From Streptococcus mitis (GTDB lineage: Bacteria; Bacillota; Bacilli; Lactobacillales; Streptococcaceae): DNA of 58,383 nucleotides. A program made the position numbers and the translations under genes. Positions 52,641 to 58,383 of the stretch are shown here, one piece after another (position 1 is the stretch's first letter; each line of letters starts with the position of its first letter). The notes beneath the pieces were generated by a model that worked only from the letters and a program-made list of their open reading frames with translations, was not told the origin of the DNA and did not search any database. The stretch covers positions 9,446 to 67,828 of the forward strand of contig NZ_NCVK01000004.1 of assembly GCF_002096845.1 (NCBI RefSeq), written 5' to 3'.

Positions 52641-52798
52641 AAATTGAAAGGATTTAAAATGTGATGTATTAAGCGATGTATTAAAGTATAGTAAAGTTCC
52701 TAAATTTTAGGAGATGAAAAAATTATGATTTTGTTAACAGAAAATGTTAGCGTTTTCTATATTGTGTATGAAAAATAGTTAGAAAGAAATTTGATTAA
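52641..52798 (+). other. Upstream region of the surface-protein gene
   Basis: No gene seen. It contains a near-palindrome AGAAAATGTTAGCGTTTTCT (52739-52758) that matches the CcpA cre consensus at 12 of 14 positions; this may be an operator. The RBS before ATG 52799 is AGAAAG. Confidence 0.35.
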
Positions 52799-55700
52799 AT
52801 GAAAGATATTTTTAATAAGCGACAACGTTTTTCGATTCGAAAGTTTTCTGTTGGAGTGGCATCTGTACTAATAGGGGTTTCCTTATTTGCTCCGACTCAA
52901 GGAGTCTTGGCTTCTACGGAAAATTCTCTACCTTCTGTGGAGAAAAGAGAAGCAGTGCAACCTATATTAGATAATCAAAATAATCCTTCTTCTGAGTTAG
53001 ATACCAGAGATGTTCCAATAGGATCTACAAGGACTACAGAACCCGGCAGATCTGGGGATACAGAAAATAATAGTTTGACCACAAGGGATTTCGTGGCGGG
53101 TGAAGACAGATCAAGCACTCCAGCGGTGAGAGCAGCATCAGTTCCCTCTTCCGATATTAAAAAATATGAATTGACTGAGGAAGATGCTAAAAAAATCAAA
53201 GCAGGAATAATCGGTTCAGAAGGTGATAAGTATGATAGCCTATTACTAGATGGAGAACAGTTAAAACCGAATGGTTATACAGATAACGATTATTTGAGTG
53301 ATAAAGATGAAATCTATATTTATGAAAAAAATGGGAAAAAGTATGTAGGCTATAACAGTCATCCGTTACTAGAAGATACTGATGGTGATGGTATTATTGA
53401 TAGTGACGAAAAGTCAGATGAAAAATTAAAATGGAACGTAAGCGAGCGCGATATGATTATGTTCATGGAATTGTCCTACCGTGATGATGCTTATATTGAT
53501 AAAGTTTTAAATCATAAGAAGATATTAACAGAGGCGGACTTATATAAAAAGAGTGGTGATACAAAGCCGCGCTATGAGTTCATGATGATGAATAATGAAT
53601 TAGCTCCTTATTGGAAAAGAAAGAAAAGCTATCATACATCTAGCGGACTAGATGCAGTGTTATTTGAAACAAAGAGTGATTTTCCGTTTTTACCAAATGG
53701 CACTGCTCAAGTATTAGCGTTTCGAGGAACAAGTGATGGGAAAGATATTGTGGCTGATGGAGTACTTGGAACAGGTAGCAATCCTCAGCAAGGGAAAGAC
53801 GCAGAAGAGATTATGCGGGAACTGGCTAAGGATAAGAGTATCACCAATCTTTATCTAACAGGACATTCTTTAGGAGGATATTTGGTTCAGCGTGCCATGG
53901 TTGAAGCCTATGAGTTGGCATATTCTGACAGAAGAGTCATGTCTAATAAAGAACAGTTGGCTTATAGAAACTTTTATGATAATGTATTAAAAAAAGGAAC
54001 AACATTTAATGCTCCAAAAGTAAGAACAGGTCTTTTCTCCTCATCTGAATTTTGGCAAAAAGGTTTGGATAGTAAAAAAATAGCTAAGGCTGGGAAAATG
54101 ACTCATTATATAGTCGATAATGATTCCGTAATAGGGAAAAGTGTGAGTAATGATAGAGATGTTGTTATAAATGTTGGACCAACAAGAGGAGGTCATAGCT
54201 CACGTTCTTATTTTGAAAATGATCTGATTAATAGGGAACCGAAATTCATATCAGGAAAACGTGTTTCTTTAGATGGGATAGGTTTTCGAAATCCTAAGAT
54301 TACTACAGCCAAGTCTCTAGAAAAAGTTGGCGAAACTGCTGTATACAGTAAACGCGGAGATGACATCATTAAGTCAACAACTGTTAGTATCAAAGATCCT
54401 GATACAGGACAGATTACTAAAAATACACTTGATGAAGTGTTCAAGAAAGATGGTGCCAAATCAACAGTTGTGGTTACGTCACTTGAGCCAATTGTTCGTT
54501 ATGAAAAAGACGCAACGAAGGTCAAAGGTGAAGCTAATGTAACAACAGCTGGTACTTCAGGTACTAGAACAGTAACCACAACCTATACTGTGAATCCGAC
54601 AGATGGTAGCCTTGTTCCACATGAAGAACCGGCAGTAGTAGTCCCATCAAAACCGACAGTAGTCAAAGTCCCAGCTAAGGATGAGGTTGCATACCTCAAA
54701 GAAGGCGATGATGTGGTTAAGAAGACTACAACTTACGCGGTCAATGCCAGTACAGGTGCTCTTACTCCAACAGAAAAAAAGGAAATCTTCAAACAAAATG
54801 GTGCCAAGGCTAAGGTTGTTGTTACGCCATTACAGCCAAGTGTTCGTTATGAGAGAGACGCTACGAGAGCTAAAGGCGGAAAAAATGTAACAACAGCTGG
54901 TACTTCAGGCACTAGAACAGTCACTACAACTTATACTGTGAATTCGACAGATGGTAGCCTCATTCCGCATGAGGAACCGGCAGTAGTAGTCCCATCAAAA
55001 CCGACAGTGGTCAAAGTCCCAGCTAAGGATGAGGTTACATACCTCAAAGAAGGCGATGATGTTGTTAAGAAGACCATAACTTACGCGGTCAATGCCAGTA
55101 CAGGTGCTCTTACTCCAACAGTAAGGAAAGACGTTGCCAATCCAAAAGGTGCCAAATCTAAAGTTGTGGTTACACCACTTAAGCCAAGTGTTCGTTATGA
55201 AAAAGACGCAACGAAGGTCAAAGGTGAAGATAAAATCACAGTAGCTGGTACTTCAGGTACAAGCACAGTAACTACCACCTACACGGTTAATCCTACAGAT
55301 GGTAGCCTCATTCCGCATAAGGGCAAACCCGTTATCAAACAGTCAACTCCTACAGTGGTCAAAGTCCCAGCTAAGGATGAGGTTACATACCTCAAAGAAG
55401 GCGATGATGTTGTTAAGAAGACCATAACTTACGCAGTCAATGCAAGTACGGGTTCCCTTACCTCAATAGAGAAAAAGGAAGTGTTCAAGCAAGATGGCGC
55501 CAAATCTAAAGTTGTTGTTACGCCAATCGAGCCAATTGTTCGTTATGAAAAAGACGAAAGTCGTGACAAAGATTCAGAACCAGTTAGAAAAGAAGGAACT
55601 CCTGGAGAAGACACCATCACCACAACGTACACAGTAGATCCTAAGACAGGAGCTATTACTCCAACAGTAGGCAAGCCAGTTCGTACGAAAGAACCGACTA

Positions 55701-58383
55701 ATACTATTATCAAAGTTCCAGCGAAGGATAAAGTGGAAACAACCGAACTCCCATCACCTAAGAAATACGTAAAAGATGATACACGCGACAAAGGCCAAGA
55801 CAATGTAGAAGAAGTAGGACAAGCGGGTTCACGCACAACAACAACTACTTACGAAGTAAATCCAGAAAATGGAACCATTACAGAAAGAGTAGGAGAACCA
55901 GTAGTAGTAAATCCAACAGCAACAATTGTCAAAGTCGCAGCGAAGGACAAAGTAGTAGAAACCCCGATTGAACCAGAAGTTGAGTATGTTAGAGATGGTG
56001 AACGAGAAGTTGATACACCTAATGAACGCGTTGAAGGAGCTAAAGGTAAAACAGTTACAACAACCACTTACGATGTAGATTCAAACGACGGTCATATCAC
56101 AGAACACGTTGGTAACCCAGTCGTCACCCCAGCAGGTAAGACAATCGTTAAAGTAGGAGCTAAAACTAAGGTTGAACAATCTAAAGATTCTGAAGGTCGT
56201 GATGTGATTGATACCACTACCTATGCAGTTGATCCAAAAACAGGTAAGGTAACTCCAACAACCGTTCGAACTTATGGAACAACAAAAGAACCAACAGTTG
56301 AGAAGAGAGTAGTACCATCACTTGTTGTCTATGAAAAAGATGATACGAAAGAAAAAGGTACAGCCCCAACTACTGTTAAAGGTGAAGATGGTGAAGACAC
56401 TATCACAACAACTTACACTGTTGATCCTAATACTGGAAAGATTACAGCAAGTGAAGGTCACCCAGTTCGTACGAAAGAACCAACTAATACTATTGTCAAA
56501 GTCGCAGCGAAGGATAAAGTAGAAACAACAGAACTACCATCACCTAAGAGATATGTGAAAGATGATATACGCGACAAAGATCAACCAAATGTGGAAGAAG
56601 TAGGACAAGCGGGTTCACGCACAACAACAACTACTTACGAAGTAAATCCAGAAAATGGAACCATTACAGAAAGAGTAGGAGAACCAGTAGTAGTAAATCC
56701 AACAGAAACAATTGTCAAAGTCGCAGCGAAGGATAAAGTAGTAGAAGCACCAATTGAACCAGAAGTTGAGTATGTTAGAGATGGTGAACGAGAAGTTGAT
56801 ACACCTAATGAACGCGTTGAAGGAGCTAAAGGTAAAACAGTTACAACAACCACTTACGATGTAGATTCAAACGACGGTCATATCACAGAACACGTTGGTA
56901 ACCCAGTCGTCACCCCAGCAGGCAAGACAGTCGTTAAAGTTGGTGCGAAAACTAAGGTTGAACGGAATAAGGATGACCAAGGTCGCGATGTGATTGATAC
57001 CACTACCTATGAAGTTGATCCAAAAACAGGTAAGGTAACTCCAACAACCGTTCGAACTTATGGGAAAACGAAAGAACCAACAGTTGAGAAGAGAGTAGTA
57101 CCATCACTTGTTGTCTATGAAAAAGATGATACGAAAGAAAAAGGTACAGCCCCAACTACTGTTAAAGGTGAAGATGGTGAAGACACTATCACAACAACTT
57201 ACACTGTTGATCCTAATACTGGAAAGATTACAGCAAGTGAAGGTCACCCAGTTCGTACGAAAGAACCAACTAATACTATTGTCAAAGTCGCAGCGAAGGA
57301 TAAAGTAGAAACAACAGAAATCCCATCACCTAAGAAATATGTGAAAGATGATACACGTGACAAAGGCCAAGACAATGTAGAAGAAGCAGGACAAGCGGGT
57401 TCACGCACAACAACAACTACTTACGAAGTAAATCCAGTAGATGGAACAATTACAGAAAGAGTAGGAGAACCAGTAGTAGTAAATCCAACAGCAACAATTG
57501 TCAAAGTTTCAGCGAAGGATAAAGTAGTAGAAACCCCGATTGAACCAGAAGTTGAGTATGTTAGAGATAGTGAACGAGAAGTTGGCACACCTAATGAACG
57601 CGTTGAAGGAGCTAAAGGTAAAACAGTTACAACAACCACTTACGATGTAGATTCAAACGACGGTCATATCACAGAACACGTTGGTAACCCAGTCGTCACC
57701 CCAGCAGGCAAGACAGTCGTTAAAGTTGGTGCGAAAACTAAGGTTGAACGGAATAAGGATGACCAAGGTCGCGATGTGATTGATACCACTACCTATGCAG
57801 TTGATCCAAAAACAGGTAAGGTAACTCCAACAACCGTTCGAACTTATGGGAAAACGAAAGAACCGACAGTCGAGAAGAAAGTAGTACCATCCCCTGTTAT
57901 CTATGAAAAAGATAGCACGAAAGAAAAAGGTACAGCCCCAACTACTGTTAAAGGTGAAGATGGTGAAGACACTATCACAACCATTTACACTGTGGATCCT
58001 AATACTGGAAAGATTACAGCAAGTGAAGGTCAACCAGTTCGTACGAAAGAACCAACTAATACTATTGTCAAAGTCGCAGCGAAGGATAAAGTAGAAACAA
58101 CAGAAATCCTATCACCTAAGAAATACGTAAAAGATGATACACGCGACAAAGGCCAAGACAATGTAGAAGAAGCAGGACAAGCGGGTTCACGCACAACAAC
58201 AACTACTTACGAAGTAAATCCAGCAGATGGAACAATTACAGAAAGAGTAGGAGAACCAGTAGTAGTAAATCCAACAGAAACAATCGTTAAAGTCGCAGCG
58301 AAGGATAAAGTAGTAGAAACACCGATTGAACCAGAAGTTGAGTATGTTAGAGATAGTGAACGAGAAGTTGGCACACCTAATGA
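52799..58383 (+). CDS. Giant YSIRK-type surface protein with lipase-like domain and repeats (3' end outside window)
   Basis: 1861 codons remain open to the window edge, with no stop. Residues 1-38 are a signal peptide with the YSIRK-type motif FSIRKFSVGVAS and a likely cut after GVLA. Residues 193-204 hold a thrombospondin-type calcium loop (DTDGDGIIDSDE). An alpha/beta-hydrolase domain follows (about 220-480): oxyanion FRGTS near 308-312, nucleophile elbow GHSLGG with S357, acid candidates D440/D442 in IVDNDSV and H466 in GGHSSRSYF. From about 508, G5-like modules of roughly 60 residues (TTTYTVDPNTG...VKVAAK) form 116-residue units, then from 914 nearly identical 262-residue units. An LPXTG anchor is expected beyond the window. 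The lipase part is richer in rare AT codons than the repeats. Confidence 0.88.
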   Translation, partial: MKDIFNKRQRFSIRKFSVGVASVLIGVSLFAPTQGVLASTENSLPSVEKREAVQPILDNQNNPSSELDTRDVPIGSTRTTEPGRSGDTENNSLTTRDFVAGEDRSSTPAVRAASVPSSDIKKYELTEEDAKKIKAGIIGSEGDKYDSLLLDGEQLKPNGYTDNDYLSDKDEIYIYEKNGKKYVGYNSHPLLEDTDGDGIIDSDEKSDEKLKWNVSERDMIMFMELSYRDDAYIDKVLNHKKILTEADLYKKSGDTKPRYEFMMMNNELAPYWKRKKSYHTSSGLDAVLFETKSDFPFLPNGTAQVLAFRGTSDGKDIVADGVLGTGSNPQQGKDAEEIMRELAKDKSITNLYLTGHSLGGYLVQRAMVEAYELAYSDRRVMSNKEQLAYRNFYDNVLKKGTTFNAPKVRTGLFSSSEFWQKGLDSKKIAKAGKMTHYIVDNDSVIGKSVSNDRDVVINVGPTRGGHSSRSYFENDLINREPKFISGKRVSLDGIGFRNPKITTAKSLEKVGETAVYSKRGDDIIKSTTVSIKDPDTGQITKNTLDEVFKKDGAKSTVVVTSLEPIVRYEKDATKVKGEANVTTAGTSGTRTVTTTYTVNPTDGSLVPHEEPAVVVPSKPTVVKVPAKDEVAYLKEGDDVVKKTTTYAVNASTGALTPTEKKEIFKQNGAKAKVVVTPLQPSVRYERDATRAKGGKNVTTAGTSGTRTVTTTYTVNSTDGSLIPHEEPAVVVPSKPTVVKVPAKDEVTYLKEGDDVVKKTITYAVNASTGALTPTVRKDVANPKGAKSKVVVTPLKPSVRYEKDATKVKGEDKITVAGTSGTSTVTTTYTVNPTDGSLIPHKGKPVIKQSTPTVVKVPAKDEVTYLKEGDDVVKKTITYAVNASTGSLTSIEKKEVFKQDGAKSKVVVTPIEPIVRYEKDESRDKDSEPVRKEGTPGEDTITTTYTVDPKTGAITPTVGKPVRTKEPTNTIIKVPAKDKVETTELPSPKKYVKDDTRDKGQDNVEEVGQAGSRTTTTTYEVNPENGTITERVGEPVVVNPTATIVKVAAKDKVVETPIEPEVEYVRDGEREVDTPNERVEGAKGKTVTTTTYDVDSNDGHITEHVGNPVVTPAGKTIVKVGAKTKVEQSKDSEGRDVIDTTTYAVDPKTGKVTPTTVRTYGTTKEPTVEKRVVPSLVVYEKDDTKEKGTAPTTVKGEDGEDTITTTYTVDPNTGKITASEGHPVRTKEPTNTIVKVAAKDKVETTELPSPKRYVKDDIRDKDQPNVEEVGQAGSRTTTTTYEVNPENGTITERVGEPVVVNPTETIVKVAAKDKVVEAPIEPEVEYVRDGEREVDTPNERVEGAKGKTVTTTTYDVDSNDGHITEHVGNPVVTPAGKTVVKVGAKTKVERNKDDQGRDVIDTTTYEVDPKTGKVTPTTVRTYGKTKEPTVEKRVVPSLVVYEKDDTKEKGTAPTTVKGEDGEDTITTTYTVDPNTGKITASEGHPVRTKEPTNTIVKVAAKDKVETTEIPSPKKYVKDDTRDKGQDNVEEAGQAGSRTTTTTYEVNPVDGTITERVGEPVVVNPTATIVKVSAKDKVVETPIEPEVEYVRDSEREVGTPNERVEGAKGKTVTTTTYDVDSNDGHITEHVGNPVVTPAGKTVVKVGAKTKVERNKDDQGRDVIDTTTYAVDPKTGKVTPTTVRTYGKTKEPTVEKKVVPSPVIYEKDSTKEKGTAPTTVKGEDGEDTITTIYTVDPNTGKITASEGQPVRTKEPTNTIVKVAAKDKVETTEILSPKKYVKDDTRDKGQDNVEEAGQAGSRTTTTTYEVNPADGTITERVGEPVVVNPTETIVKVAAKDKVVETPIEPEVEYVRDSEREVGTPN
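54494..55537 (+). repeat. Three in-frame 348-bp repeats in the surface protein
   Basis: Units start at 54494, 54842 and 55190 (each GTTCGTTATGA), exactly 348 bases apart, 116 codons. Each holds two G5-like modules: one with VRYEKDATKVKGE and TVTTTYTVN, one with KDEVTYLKEGDDVVKK and TYAVNASTG. A half unit precedes the first. The copies differ at many positions, so they are older than the next tier. Confidence 0.9.
55538..58383 (+). repeat. 786-bp in-frame repeats in the surface protein (3.6 copies, continuing)
   Basis: Units start at 55538, 56324, 57110 and 57896, spacing 786 bases (262 codons). Each holds four modules with the strands TTTYTVDP, TTTYEVNP, TTTYDVDS and TTTYAVDP. Units two and three are almost identical in DNA, showing recent duplication or gene conversion. 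The first unit has a divergent opening that blends with the 348-bp tier. The array runs off the window. Confidence 0.92.

Noticed and set aside
55543..57639. Repeated antisense frames of 72-97 codons in the adhesin region
   Set aside because: They recur only because the sense repeats recur, lack RBS and encode Thr/Ser/Val-rich shadows of the sense frame.
55538..58383. Regular repeats as a CRISPR array
   Set aside because: Periods of 348 and 786 bases are multiples of three within one long open frame and encode repeated protein modules; there are no short palindromic repeats or spacers.
1..58383. Prophage or integrative conjugative element
   Set aside because: No integrase, capsid, portal, relaxase or conjugation gene was recognised; only one broken IS and small remnants are present.

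Overview
The window looks like a Mitis-group Streptococcus chromosome (S. mitis/oralis/pneumoniae type). The evidence is four BOX repeats, a vex123-vncRS locus next to fba, codY-pncA, murT-gatD, hprK-lgt, and typical low-GC promoters. Identifications rest on recognising protein families and motifs by eye; no database search was run.

Layout. 0-2.4 kb: remnant of an iron/siderophore uptake cassette (ATPase without Walker A, lipoprotein, esterase). 2.4-16.3 kb: housekeeping genes (plsC-like, P-type ATPase, trmK, nif3-like, FAD oxidoreductase, galE, glycosyltransferase, ferredoxin, LysM protein, cmk, zinc-ribbon protein, MFS, truA, B6/HMP kinase with an ECF S component). 16.5-21.4 kb, minus strand: pepQ, gatD-murT and a flavin disulfide reductase. 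21.4-25.1 kb: cshA-type helicase, codY with its own operator, pncA, tRNA-Leu. 25.3-31.9 kb: vex1-2-3, vncRS, fba. 32.0-37.9 kb: a decayed accessory island with a hydrolase split by a stop codon, an AT-rich row of immunity-protein-like genes without a toxin, a broken IS30-family element and gene fragments. 37.9-40.5 kb: a three-gene ABC-2 exporter. 40.6-52.3 kb: tRNA-Thr, small membrane proteins, a radical SAM/methyltransferase pair, a Na+/H+ antiporter, YihY, queA, nagB under a compact CcpA/NagR-type control region, a rhomboid protein, rpsU, hprK-lgt and small envelope genes. 52.4-58.4 kb: a possible structured RNA, then a giant YSIRK-type surface protein that runs off the window. It has an N-terminal lipase-like domain and two tiers of long in-frame repeats.

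How genes work together. Sugar and nutrient control shows at nagB (cre and NagR-type sites), hprK (the kinase that feeds CcpA) and codY. Peptidoglycan amidation (murT-gatD), lipoprotein maturation (lgt) and surface display form the envelope theme.

The most notable observations are six genes whose -10 box ends only 6-7 bases before the ATG (predicted leaderless mRNAs), the toxin-less immunity island with several independent inactivating changes, the vex/vnc locus without a recognisable Pep27 gene, and the lipase-headed repeat protein.
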